Source: a virus | DNA: 64,000 bases | Virus record (IMG/VR): IMGVR_UViG_3300000228_000003 | Location: 1-64,000 of that record | Direction: 5' to 3' (one strand) | Shown: positions 26,316 through 36,108 of the stretch, piece by piece | How the letters are laid out: each line of letters opens with the position of its first letter | Numbering within the stretch: position 1 is the stretch's first letter | Notes under the pieces: generated by a model | The model's database searches: none | Told to the model about the DNA's origin: nothing | Seen by the model: only the letters and a program-made list of their open reading frames with translations | Position numbers and translations under genes: made by a program

Positions 26316-27587
26316 TTATTTAGCATAACCCTCATACGCAGATATTCTACCACAAGTATCATAAACAGGGTTAGCTAGTGTAACTAAATCAAATCTAGAC
26401 AAAGATAACCCTGCATAATAAACCTCTATATTAACTACTATATAAGTGTTAGTAGCTATTTCTGGTAGAGATATAAGTTCTGTAGTGTAATTAAAAATTG
26501 GTAATCCTTGTGTATTTAAAATATTATTTTGTGTTCGTTTTACACTAGCTGTAGCGATAGAATGGTGTATTAAATTATCACCCCTAATCCTAAAACTCTT
26601 ACCAGTATAGTTCAACATATGAGGCATTGCTTGTTCTGGTAAAATATTATATATAGTAGAATATATAGGATTAATATTATTATCGCTTGTACTACCTGGT
26701 ATTAACACTAGTTCGTTACCTATATACTCTAGAATATAATTACTAGTATCAAAGTACATAGTTCTATTATCCATACTATACGTAACTAAACCATTATCTA
26801 TTCTTACCTCTGTAATAATAAATAGGTTATTAGTGTCTATGCAGTTACCGCCTAATATAAGTATATTATCATTAACCTTAGCTATTACGGGATTAGTATA
26901 TCTAGGCGTAGGTACGTTAATAACAGTGTGTGTGAATGTACTATTTACTATATTAGTAAACCAGGTAAGTGACGTGTTATTACCAGTGTTATTAGTAGTA
27001 GCTGTAGTTATACAGAATAAACTATTTTCAATAGCAGCATAGTCGCCTAAGAAATAAGGCATAGGTAATATCTCTTGCTCTGTATATATAGGTACAGTAT
27101 TATTAATAACTGGATTAATATTTATAGTATAAGCATTACGTATTTGACCTAAGCCATTATCACCACCGGCTATATAGAGTGCGTCTAAATTAGGTGCGTA
27201 ACACATATGTCCATATAGAGGTTCCTGTAAATCTGGTAGCAGTTCTATGGCTAAGTTCATGCCACTAATGTCTATAATATAGTTTTTATTAGTTGGTACG
27301 TTATTAGAGAGACCACCTGATATAACAATCTTATCTTCCAGTACACATATACCAGGATACGCTATGTCAAATGGTAATGTAAATTCCTTAGTTATTCTAT
27401 ATTTCTCATCTGGTATGTTTGTGTCCATTACAGTTATTACAAATACATTATTAGTATATCCTCCTACCACAATAATAGTATTGTTTATTTTAACACTAGT
27501 AAATCCAGATGTTAAATGCATACATTCGGATGTTTCATCACAATACACCACATCATGATGTAACTGTGCAACTGCTATAAATTCCAT
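26316..27587 (-). CDS. Kelch-like beta-propeller protein
   Basis: 423 residues. Four clear Kelch-type strands with GG doublets are visible: IIVVGGYTNNVFVI, KIVISGGLSNNV, ALYIAGGDNG and ILILGGN. Each follows a short hydrophobic strand, spaced roughly 50-60 residues apart except for a wider gap between the third and fourth. A C-terminal part (about 310-423) may be a separate beta domain. It is a one-gene minus-strand unit. It belongs with the protein of 13629-14621 in style; likely a tail- or fibre-associated binding protein. Confidence 0.7.
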   Translation of the reverse strand: MEFIAVAQLHHDVVYCDETSECMHLTSGFTSVKINNTIIVVGGYTNNVFVITVMDTNIPDEKYRITKEFTLPFDIAYPGICVLEDKIVISGGLSNNVPTNKNYIIDISGMNLAIELLPDLQEPLYGHMCYAPNLDALYIAGGDNGLGQIRNAYTININPVINNTVPIYTEQEILPMPYFLGDYAAIENSLFCITTATTNNTGNNTSLTWFTNIVNSTFTHTVINVPTPRYTNPVIAKVNDNILILGGNCIDTNNLFIITEVRIDNGLVTYSMDNRTMYFDTSNYILEYIGNELVLIPGSTSDNNINPIYSTIYNILPEQAMPHMLNYTGKSFRIRGDNLIHHSIATASVKRTQNNILNTQGLPIFNYTTELISLPEIATNTYIVVNIEVYYAGLSLSRFDLVTLANPVYDTCGRISAYEGYAK

Positions 27588-27656
27588 AGATATCCTTATT
27601 TATTTTATTCACTAATCAATATTTTATAGAATAGAATAAATAAAGGTACAATAAAG

Positions 27657-29144
27657 ATGGCAAAAGACGATAATACTATTAGACCAACTTATGGCGATAA
27701 CGTGGCACCAAGCTTACCTATAAATGTAGGTTGTTTACAAGATATACCTAATAGCACTATAGTAACTGGTGCTAAAGGGGAAAAGATAATACTAGGCGGA
27801 TATAACAAAATAGATTGTGAAGTAGGCCCTGCTAATTGCTTTAAATCTACACTTATGAATTACATAGCAGGTGCAGCTCTTAATGTTGTGTGTGCTGATT
27901 ATCCAGAACTAACATCATTAACTACCTACGATACAGAGGTAAACGGTATAGTAGATAGACTAGAAAAGTTATTATCAATATTTCCTTATATACCAAAATA
28001 TCCAATTACGGAAAATGGTATATGGATATATCGTACTAAAGCATCAGACGACGGTGATAAATGGGCTGCTAGTACACTAGAATTTTTAGAACAACGTATA
28101 AAAGATAAAAAGGTAGTATCGTATACTGCTTTTAAAGACCAGTATAATAAAGCAGAGGTTTATAAAGCTAAAGTACCTATATTTTTTCAGATAGATAGCT
28201 GGTCAGAGTTCGAGTCTGGTGATACATTTAATAAGCTTATGCATATGGGAGAAAATAATACTAATACGATATTCGCTACACAGGGGCTATTTAAAACTAA
28301 ATTATTCCAATTACTACCAGCACTAACAACAAGAGCTAATGTTAAGTTCCAGTTAACTGCGCAGATAGGCGAAAATATAGATATGGCAACAGGACCAGCT
28401 GCTTATATTAAACCAACTAAAAAATTACAATATCTTAATAGTGGAGATGTAATAAAAGGTGTTAGTAATAAGTTTAATTACTTACCATCTATAGTATACT
28501 TTATGAGTCCGTCAAGAGTTTTAAAAAACGCATCCACTGGTGAGCAAGAGTATCCTGATACAGCACTTGGTGTTTTTGTGCAAGATTTAAATATTATAAC
28601 TATAACACCATTACGTAATAAAGCTGGTAATAGTGGTATAGGAACACAATTAATAATTTCACAAACAGAGGGCGTGCTAGCGTCATTATCAGAATTTCAT
28701 TTTATAAAGGAACACGATAGGTTTGGTATTAGTGGTACACTACAACACTATGCTTTAGATTTATATCCAGAATGTAAATTAAGTAGAACAACTATTAGAG
28801 ATAAGATAAATAAAGATTGGAAGCTAAGAAGATGTTTACAAATAACTGCGGATTTACTGCAGTTACAAATGTATAAACCGACATACGCAACTACTATGTC
28901 AGTAGGTGATTTATATAAAAAGATTATAGACTTAGGATATGATTGGGATATTCTTTTAAGAACTAGACCATATTGGTGTATCGACCAATATAATGGAAAT
29001 AAACCCCCATTTTTATCAGTAATAGACTTAATAGAAATGGTTGAAATTGATAAAAAACCTTATTTTTTAGATGAAAATAAGAAACCACTTAAGGAATATA
29101 AAGAGGCAATGAATAATGTAGAAGCGCATATGCGTAAAAATTAA
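27657..29144 (+). CDS. RecA/UvsX-like recombinase ATPase
   Basis: 495 residues. GPANCFKST (57-65) is a Walker A loop of the type seen in phage RecA-like proteins, and IFFQIDS (Asp180) fits Walker B. A stretch around 210-235 (ATQGLFKTK, then TTRANVKFQLTAQIG) fits the sensor and L1/L2 region of RecA-fold recombinases. It probably promotes strand exchange in phage recombination-dependent replication. The family call rests on motif order, and a packaging or replication ATPase cannot be wholly excluded. Two small structural-looking genes follow. Confidence 0.72.
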   Translation: MAKDDNTIRPTYGDNVAPSLPINVGCLQDIPNSTIVTGAKGEKIILGGYNKIDCEVGPANCFKSTLMNYIAGAALNVVCADYPELTSLTTYDTEVNGIVDRLEKLLSIFPYIPKYPITENGIWIYRTKASDDGDKWAASTLEFLEQRIKDKKVVSYTAFKDQYNKAEVYKAKVPIFFQIDSWSEFESGDTFNKLMHMGENNTNTIFATQGLFKTKLFQLLPALTTRANVKFQLTAQIGENIDMATGPAAYIKPTKKLQYLNSGDVIKGVSNKFNYLPSIVYFMSPSRVLKNASTGEQEYPDTALGVFVQDLNIITITPLRNKAGNSGIGTQLIISQTEGVLASLSEFHFIKEHDRFGISGTLQHYALDLYPECKLSRTTIRDKINKDWKLRRCLQITADLLQLQMYKPTYATTMSVGDLYKKIIDLGYDWDILLRTRPYWCIDQYNGNKPPFLSVIDLIEMVEIDKKPYFLDENKKPLKEYKEAMNNVEAHMRKN

Positions 29145-29155
29145 GGACTAATTAA

Positions 29156-29494
29156 ATGGAACCAGTAGAAATAGGCATAGTTATTAAGGAATTAAAAATT
29201 ACACAACCACCACCTATACAAGATATTATATCTGATATAGGAAATAAGATTAAAGAACGGTCAACTAGCGATTATTTTAATTTTACTACACATGTAAAAA
29301 CAGAAGCTATAGATAAACAACCAGCTATTGACCAAATTAAGAGTATAAGAGTATTTATAAAATTATTAGCAGAGCTACATAAGAAGAATGTTAATTTATT
29401 TCTAGTGTCTGATGTGTCAAATGAAAACTTAGCTGGCGCCGTGCTCGATATGAAAACGGCTATAAAGAACATATATAATAATAAGGCTAATTAA
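29156..29494 (+). CDS. Hypothetical protein
   Basis: 112 residues, mixed, with no motif recognised. Start is 12 bases after the RecA-like gene stop with AAGGA upstream; ends two bases before the next ATG. Probably co-expressed with both. Confidence 0.65.
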   Translation: MEPVEIGIVIKELKITQPPPIQDIISDIGNKIKERSTSDYFNFTTHVKTEAIDKQPAIDQIKSIRVFIKLLAELHKKNVNLFLVSDVSNENLAGAVLDMKTAIKNIYNNKAN

Positions 29495-29496
29495 AG

Positions 29497-30330
29497 ATGA
29501 ATGATAATAGAATAACCAGAGTAGTTGAACTATATGATAATAATACTAATAAAAACCTTTTACAAAATATAACTGTTAATATATTATTAGAAAGTGGATT
29601 ACCAGTATTTGTTAATATTAATAAAACAGTAGAGCGCTGTAACATTGCATTACATAGTGACTTAGCTGGCTTTATAAATATAAATGACATAGTAGGTATT
29701 ATTACAGACCAAGAGTATTTAGCACTACATGGAGTAGAAAGATTTAATTTCGTAACTGCTATTTATGGAGGATTTGGCAACAGTAGAGTAGTTATGTATT
29801 ATGATAAGAAATATAGTGATATAATTTTAATACCAGACCAAACTGATTTAATTATAAACGATAGTATCTTATCAGGATGCGCGTATGCTGTACTAGGTAA
29901 ATGTATAACTAACCTAGTAGATGTTAGACAACACACACAGAGACTAGATGACCCAGTGTTACCATTAATTAAAGATACAAGTATTACTAATAATATCAGC
30001 AGTACTAAGACTACGTTTACACCCGTAAGCATTAGTGTTGCTGATATATATGGTGTAAATCCTGGTGTTAGTACTAGGATATTTACCTATCTTGAGCAGT
30101 CTATTACAAACAGTACAACAGGTGTGTCTAGTAATTATGGTATCCAAAATCTTAACGGAGATGTAGTTGTGTGTATAAATCTTGGTAAAGAGAGCGATAT
30201 ATTTGATGTACCTAATAACACACTGCCACTAGCAGGCTTTTATAGAAGAGGTTTCGGAACTACAGACATAATGTATTTTGGCAGTAAAAAACCAGCAGAC
30301 TTTGATTTATGGATTATACTAAAACTTTAA
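29497..30330 (+). CDS. Hypothetical beta-rich protein
   Basis: 277 residues, beta-rich, with no coiled coil or membrane segment and a Gly/Phe-rich C-terminus. Composition (Asn, Thr, Ile, Val) is like that of virion parts. Last gene of the 27657-30330 unit, followed by a strong hairpin. Confidence 0.65.
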   Translation: MNDNRITRVVELYDNNTNKNLLQNITVNILLESGLPVFVNINKTVERCNIALHSDLAGFININDIVGIITDQEYLALHGVERFNFVTAIYGGFGNSRVVMYYDKKYSDIILIPDQTDLIINDSILSGCAYAVLGKCITNLVDVRQHTQRLDDPVLPLIKDTSITNNISSTKTTFTPVSISVADIYGVNPGVSTRIFTYLEQSITNSTTGVSSNYGIQNLNGDVVVCINLGKESDIFDVPNNTLPLAGFYRRGFGTTDIMYFGSKKPADFDLWIILKL

Positions 30331-30335
30331 CTACC

Positions 30336-30367
30336 AGTATACTTGGTGAGTAATCACCAAGTATACT
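30336..30367 (+). terminator. Hairpin with GTAA tetraloop
   Basis: A 14-bp perfect stem closed by a GTAA tetraloop (GNRA type), six bases after the preceding stop. It separates the RecA-like unit from the second cassette. Confidence 0.7.
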
Positions 30368-30404
30368 ATGCTGCGCTTTTTCCAATTTATTTTAATTTTA
30401 TATT

Positions 30405-30455
30405 ATTAATATAGAACAGCTATACGATGTTACTAAAACAAAAAGGATTTATAAT
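30405..30455 (+). promoter_or_regulatory. TACGATGTTACTA leader/promoter element
   Basis: ATAGAACAGCTATACGATGTTACTAAAACAAAAAGG-type leader. Here the TATG of the other copies reads TACG, the one deviation in an otherwise conserved block. If TATG is the promoter core, this copy may be weakened. Confidence 0.55.
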
Positions 30456-30788
30456 ATGTCAATATTAGAAGAAACAGTTATCGCAGAAATGCGAAAAGAC
30501 AGTATGTTAATTCAAGAGACATCGGACGAGACTATACTGATAGCTCTTAAAGGGCTAAAGAGAGTATATGGTTTGTTCTGTAACATGCAGTTTGATAGGG
30601 GTAGCTTTGACCCTATCTTCTTCGACAGTATCGAGGCGTTATCTGCCGCCACAGTAACAGTGGTAGTAAGTTTATATGGTATGAACGCTTCTGTCGGTAT
30701 TACAGAGTTCCTTAATGAGAACTCTGTAAATGACCAGCCTCGCGGTGTTTTCTTAGCGAGGATACTGGATAAACTACCAGTTGCTTAG
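30456..30788 (+). CDS. Small protein, duplicated cassette copy 2
   Basis: 110 residues, paralog of the product of 23070-23402, with shared motifs at N- and C-terminal ends and the same length. The middle has diverged (FCNMQFDRGSFDP in place of an acidic stretch). Leader and terminator are also copies. Duplicate maintenance with a diverged core suggests adaptation to different targets. Confidence 0.75.
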   Translation: MSILEETVIAEMRKDSMLIQETSDETILIALKGLKRVYGLFCNMQFDRGSFDPIFFDSIEALSAATVTVVVSLYGMNASVGITEFLNENSVNDQPRGVFLARILDKLPVA

Positions 30789-30791
30789 TAA

Positions 30792-30819
30792 GTATAAGAG
30801 AGATTACTCTCTCTTATAC
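30792..30819 (+). terminator. Hairpin terminator of cassette copy 2
   Basis: A 12-bp perfect stem with loop TTAC followed by CCTCTGTTGTATTTTTTTT. Same design as the hairpin at 23406-23431 but without the mismatch. Confidence 0.8.
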
Positions 30820-30835
30820 CTCTGTTGTATTTTTT

Positions 30836-33658
30836 TTATATTTGGTTAATGATAAGATTATAAGCATAGCTTACTATGTACTCACCAGACTTATTTATAC
30901 TTAATCTTTTTTTTAAGCATAGTCTATCTTCTTTATTAGTAAATATCAAAAACTTAGCCTCGTCGTTAATATCTATACTAGATATCTTAACACCAAGTAT
31001 TTTTTCACCAATGAACTGTTTTATTTTATCTTCTAAAACAGATATATCTAAATAACTATTATCTAAAAATAAATGTATAATTTTACCTAGAGTATGACTA
31101 TATTGCCCTATCTCTTCTATAGATAGTGTGCTACCTTTAGTATATAATATTACATCAGGTACTACATAATACGGGAGATAATGCGTGCTTTTATTAACAG
31201 TCACACTAACAGGGTTAACCGTATTAAGCGGTTTATATTGCACTATAGTGTTTTCTAGTACTATCTTATTCATAACAGCTAAGTCATCAGTTAGCCAGCT
31301 ATTGATATTATTATAAAATACTTTTCTGTATGTGTTATAAACATCTGAATTAGCATATAGAAAATCTAGTTCTAATAGTGTTATGTCCAATGCTCTCTCT
31401 ACCCCAGCATCGACATCTATTACAGGTACTCCGTTAGTATCAAGAACTAGGTCGTCTTTGTAATGTTTAATAATAGGAGTATCATCAGTGTTTAACATAG
31501 TAGTACCTGCTCTATGCAATATATTTCTAACAATTGAACCATCTACTATTTTTATAGTAGTACCATTACTAAAAACTTCATAAACGTCGTTTTCATAAGT
31601 CATAGGTACATCGGCTGCGTACGTTAAAAACTTTCTGCCTATATATGATGTTCTAACTCTATTCCATAGATACTTAAGATTAGTACCAAGTGTGTACTTT
31701 AATAAGTCTTTACTAACAACAATAAAGTTAGAACTAGTGTTAGTGACGATTTCACTTCTTAAGAAGGTACTTGTATTTATAGTGTTATCTATAAACAAAT
31801 GTATGTATACACTACCTACTAACGGCAGTAGTTTATTATATACATTACTAGTACCATTATTAATAATGATGTAATCGTTGTCTATAAAAAAGTCAGTACT
31901 TATATTAAACTCGTAAAAACCAGTATCAATATTACGCATACCTAAAAAACTAGCTTTAGCATCAGTACCATATAACATAAAAGTTGCTTGTAGTTTAATA
32001 TCGTTTATGTTGTGTGCACTAACATATGTATTAGCTAATAAATCTATAACTAATTTATAGCCAGTGTCTGTTTTATAAATACCATACCTGTTTATATTAG
32101 CATTTTCAGGAACACTAGTATTTCTATCTACAATACTATATGTCGTTATAGCCGGACTATCTAAATCATATACTACAGATGTGACAACAGTATCATCTTT
32201 CTTTATGACATAGTAATACGGCGTATAGAAGTATCTGTTGTCATCTAGTAAAGTTATAAAATCAACACCTGTGCTACTATTAATAATATCGAGTTCCTCT
32301 TGATTAACTATAGATATAACGCTGTTGTTCTCTTTAAAGACAGCGCCTGATTTTACTACTATATATTTATCATTATGTATTATGTGTGGATTATTATAGG
32401 CATCTTTAGATATATTAACAGTACAACAAAATATATCCGGAGAAGCGTGTATTAATGGGTCTGAACTCTCTGGTAAGTTTTTACTAGCAACATACACCCT
32501 AGAAGTTATTACATCTAAAGCTTTTGTAATTTCAAAACCATTATAACTACCGTATTTCATTAAGTTATGGAACGTAACTGGTACATCTACAGGACCAGTA
32601 CTATTATACACTATAGACTCTCTAAGTTCTTTTAAGGGCATACCATTTTTACCACCCTCGCTAGAACCACGAGACATAACGTGCATAAGCACACTTCTAC
32701 TAATAGCACTAGCTGCGTCTTGTGTGGTTTTTCCAAGTATTATACTAAAATCAGTTACTTTAAAAGTATTCAGTGGTAAATTAATATAGCCGGATGTCTC
32801 ATACGTATCTATTTGTATATTACCAGTTAATCTTAAATTTATAGAATACAAGTCTGGTATTCTATAATACAACGACTTATCTACACTGTTGATATATATA
32901 GTTGGTGTATTAATGTCTATGTAATCTTCTACTAAAGATTTTTTAAGCTTTATATTACCAGATAATGTATTATACATAGCGTCTGTAAAGTAATACCAAC
33001 TAGATAGTAATAATGTTTTTTTATACCCGTTGTTATCTAAGATAACATCGTTAATAGTACTGCGGTATACTTGCTTTATTCTGGTCTCTAAGACTATCCA
33101 AGTTTTACCATCTGCGTCGTTAAATTTTTCACATGGTAATATACTTAAATCTGATATAGAAATATCTAAATCATTATTATGTTGTACAGCGTACACACTA
33201 CCATTATTGTAAAGACGCACCTCTATATCATTAAGTAATGTAAAAGTATAACCACCAACAACTATTTCTGTAAATATAGGTATTTTAAACATTGTGTAAT
33301 TACCATCTATATTTTCTATACCATTATCTCTAACATCTATTAAATTAATATAGAACACAAAAGGGGCTTCTGATGGCATAGCAAACATACCTTCTAATTC
33401 TTTATCTGTTATATGTCTAAATATTTCTTCAGGTGAAGATGCTAAGTTTGGGTATATTGACCTAGTAGTGACATGGTTTTCCATTTTTAAACTAGCACCT
33501 ATAGCAGACGTTGCTTCTAGTAACATAGTAAATGGGTTAGTTGCATCTTTTACATATAAAGTTCCGTCACTAGCTGTGTCTATCATACCCAGTATAGTGC
33601 GTTGCACCTGTGTTGGGTCGTCTAATATACTTCGTATATCTATAATAACGTTTTCCAT
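30836..33658 (-). CDS. Large structural protein (putative baseplate or tail)
   Basis: 940 residues, beta-rich, Asn/Thr/Tyr/Ile-rich, without transmembrane segments. Long multi-domain beta proteins of this type are common baseplate or virion components in jumbo phages. It is downstream of the gene at 33664 with a 5-base gap, so the two form one minus-strand unit. No domain could be assigned by eye. Confidence 0.65.
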   Translation of the reverse strand: MENVIIDIRSILDDPTQVQRTILGMIDTASDGTLYVKDATNPFTMLLEATSAIGASLKMENHVTTRSIYPNLASSPEEIFRHITDKELEGMFAMPSEAPFVFYINLIDVRDNGIENIDGNYTMFKIPIFTEIVVGGYTFTLLNDIEVRLYNNGSVYAVQHNNDLDISISDLSILPCEKFNDADGKTWIVLETRIKQVYRSTINDVILDNNGYKKTLLLSSWYYFTDAMYNTLSGNIKLKKSLVEDYIDINTPTIYINSVDKSLYYRIPDLYSINLRLTGNIQIDTYETSGYINLPLNTFKVTDFSIILGKTTQDAASAISRSVLMHVMSRGSSEGGKNGMPLKELRESIVYNSTGPVDVPVTFHNLMKYGSYNGFEITKALDVITSRVYVASKNLPESSDPLIHASPDIFCCTVNISKDAYNNPHIIHNDKYIVVKSGAVFKENNSVISIVNQEELDIINSSTGVDFITLLDDNRYFYTPYYYVIKKDDTVVTSVVYDLDSPAITTYSIVDRNTSVPENANINRYGIYKTDTGYKLVIDLLANTYVSAHNINDIKLQATFMLYGTDAKASFLGMRNIDTGFYEFNISTDFFIDNDYIIINNGTSNVYNKLLPLVGSVYIHLFIDNTINTSTFLRSEIVTNTSSNFIVVSKDLLKYTLGTNLKYLWNRVRTSYIGRKFLTYAADVPMTYENDVYEVFSNGTTIKIVDGSIVRNILHRAGTTMLNTDDTPIIKHYKDDLVLDTNGVPVIDVDAGVERALDITLLELDFLYANSDVYNTYRKVFYNNINSWLTDDLAVMNKIVLENTIVQYKPLNTVNPVSVTVNKSTHYLPYYVVPDVILYTKGSTLSIEEIGQYSHTLGKIIHLFLDNSYLDISVLEDKIKQFIGEKILGVKISSIDINDEAKFLIFTNKEDRLCLKKRLSINKSGEYIVSYAYNLIINQI

Positions 33659-33663
33659 ATTAT

Positions 33664-34740
33664 TTATCCTTTACTATAAATTTTTACCAATTCTTTATAG
33701 GTGTGACTATCTTTCTTTATCCACCATTCTAATTCGCCATTTGACGTATTTATCCTAGGATACGCTCTATTACTAACTGCCTGTAATAGTGATTTAGGTA
33801 CTTTTTCCATCATATTAGTATCTTCATTAGTTTCTAATTTTAACATATCCTTATTAAATATACCTACAGCTTGGTTAAACTCATACATCAGTATATCCTC
33901 ATTGTACATAGCACCAAATGATTTAAACCTAATAGGTATTGTTCTTATTGTGTCGTTATAAACAGTACTATTAGCAGTAATGTCAAACACACCACCTAGT
34001 GGTATATTGATAGGAAAACTAGCCCCAGTAGTAGCTATGTATTTTACATGCGTGAGTGTTTCATCTAGTATTAGAACATAAATTCTTGTTTGGTAATCTA
34101 TTTCATTCTCTGCTATAAAGTCCATGTATTTAGACATTTTACCTTCGTATATAAGTGTCATATATTTCGTCCAAGTACTAAGCAACAACATTAGTGTGTC
34201 GTCTTGTACATTATTAAATGTAGCATTAATATCATAACTGCCATACAACTCCATACTACCATCGGCTATACCCCATCTTTGCCCACGCATACCCTCTTTA
34301 CTCTCATACGTCGGAACGATAGGGTCTGGCCATCCAGATAATGATAGTAGTGAGTTAGATAGTAAAGGTATAAAGCAATTCTCTTCATCCACTAATGCTG
34401 ATTTACCTAATGGTCCAGTACTAAGTCTTGGGTCTAATATTCTACGAACATAACCATGTGCTGAATTGCTATTTGTACTTAACATATTATAAAAACTTCT
34501 TACATTAGCTAAGTTAACATTTGTTAAGTTTAGTTGCGGTCTAGTAAAAAATACTTTACCATACACCGTTTTAGAAATAGACGCGCTATTTTTACCGCCT
34601 GTGTTTAGACCATAAAGCGTGTTACTTATAGCTCTGTCTTTAGAATTTATAGGTTGCGTATAAGTAAAAAAATTATCTAATGTAGAAACTCTACTTAGAT
34701 TAAAATTAACAAAAGGATTTAATTTTTCTAAAACAGCCAA
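33664..34740 (-). CDS. Conserved-looking virion structural protein
   Basis: 358 residues. TTG start directly after GGAGGATATAAAC. The region LDPRLSTGPLGKSALVDEEN through LSLSGWPDP and QRWGIADGS is less AT-biased and looks highly constrained, as in core virion components. Contains motifs rich in Trp, Tyr and Gly and no membrane segment. Probably a tail or baseplate part; I could not name the family. Divergent from the plus-strand gene at 34802. Confidence 0.65.
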   Translation of the reverse strand: MAVLEKLNPFVNFNLSRVSTLDNFFTYTQPINSKDRAISNTLYGLNTGGKNSASISKTVYGKVFFTRPQLNLTNVNLANVRSFYNMLSTNSNSAHGYVRRILDPRLSTGPLGKSALVDEENCFIPLLSNSLLSLSGWPDPIVPTYESKEGMRGQRWGIADGSMELYGSYDINATFNNVQDDTLMLLLSTWTKYMTLIYEGKMSKYMDFIAENEIDYQTRIYVLILDETLTHVKYIATTGASFPINIPLGGVFDITANSTVYNDTIRTIPIRFKSFGAMYNEDILMYEFNQAVGIFNKDMLKLETNEDTNMMEKVPKSLLQAVSNRAYPRINTSNGELEWWIKKDSHTYKELVKIYSKG

Positions 34741-34801
34741 GTTTATATCCTCCTTCTAGGCGGTATTTCAATGAAAATTCAGATTAATATGGAGAAAACA
34801 T

Positions 34802-36088
34802 ATGATAGAACAGGTTATTGGGTTAGGTACAGGGCTAGTAAATCTATTAAAAATAAATGATGTTTTACAAAATAGCAGCGACATTACTGACATAGATACT
34901 AAGTTAAGAGAGTTACGAGACAATAATAATAAATATGCATTATTAAAAACTAAAGGCTCTATAGTAAGACTTACAAAAACTTTACAAATAACACCTACGG
35001 TGATTATTTCTAAAACTTTACAAAGAGAAGAAATAATACAAAGAATAATATCTGCTAATTTAGATTTATTTACAGCTTTTTTTACACAAGCATTCAATAT
35101 GATAACTGGTATATATGGAGAAAAGCCATCGTATGCTCTGTCTATACTAAGTACTGAGTCAACTACAGAAGTAGTAGCTAGAGACGCTATAAAAAATATC
35201 TTTAGTGGTGGGCATCTAGGTGTTACTTTTGAAGATGATGACACGTCTTTAACAGATATGTTACTAGATGACAGTGTAGTAGGTAGACCAACTAAGAGAC
35301 CTATTAATGGTGATGTAGCGGGTAACACTTCGGTATCTACTAGAGGCAATGATTTTAAAGACACATTACTCAGCAGTATATATATGCGAGAAATTATGAT
35401 AAAAGTAGACTTACCATACGGTGTAATAACTAATAAAAATGAGTTCGAAGAAGCAAAAAAATCAAATAAGAATGTTGAACCTATCTTTAAAGAGATGGGT
35501 AAAAAGACTATAGAGCTACCATTACTAATAAGAGCTAATATAAAATATATTGAACCATCTAGTTTTTACGACGCTATATCTACTAACAACACTAGAAGAA
35601 AAATAGGTTTTAGATTTAACGAATGGCGTTCTGGTTTATTGTCTTTAAAAGATTTATTATTAGCAGATGATTTAATAACAGAGTATGGTAAAGCTGCTTT
35701 TAGAGATAGAGATGATTTATTAAATTTTATTAATAACAAAAACGCAGCGGCTAATAGTAAGTTATTGATGGATAGAACTATTGGATTTCAGAAATACTAT
35801 AATATGCTGATTATTGATAAAACAGAAGCAATTTACGCGTCAAGAGAAATGATGGGTGATATAACAACTGAAAAGAATAAAGACAATTTCTTAAATGCTA
35901 TAGGTGGATTAATGTTTAGTGTAGTAGATACATCTTGGGAAGTAGTTGATATACATATAAGAGATTTAAAAGGTGTTTCTAGCGTTAGTTTTAAAAATCT
36001 TAAAAAAGGTGGTAAGAACGATAGTGTCGTTAATGAGCTAACAGACGTGTTCAAAAGTATGATGATGAACAGAGCGCCGTCTTTTTAA
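34802..36088 (+). CDS. Hypothetical structural protein
   Basis: 428 residues with an alpha/beta body and a polar linker around residues 150-190. Start follows ATGGAGAAAACAT. First gene of a plus-strand run to 42388 that ends in three inner-head-like proteins, so it is probably part of the virion. No family recognised. Confidence 0.65.
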   Translation: MIEQVIGLGTGLVNLLKINDVLQNSSDITDIDTKLRELRDNNNKYALLKTKGSIVRLTKTLQITPTVIISKTLQREEIIQRIISANLDLFTAFFTQAFNMITGIYGEKPSYALSILSTESTTEVVARDAIKNIFSGGHLGVTFEDDDTSLTDMLLDDSVVGRPTKRPINGDVAGNTSVSTRGNDFKDTLLSSIYMREIMIKVDLPYGVITNKNEFEEAKKSNKNVEPIFKEMGKKTIELPLLIRANIKYIEPSSFYDAISTNNTRRKIGFRFNEWRSGLLSLKDLLLADDLITEYGKAAFRDRDDLLNFINNKNAAANSKLLMDRTIGFQKYYNMLIIDKTEAIYASREMMGDITTEKNKDNFLNAIGGLMFSVVDTSWEVVDIHIRDLKGVSSVSFKNLKKGGKNDSVVNELTDVFKSMMMNRAPSF

Positions 36089-36108
36089 ATAAATAAATAA
36101 GGATAAAC

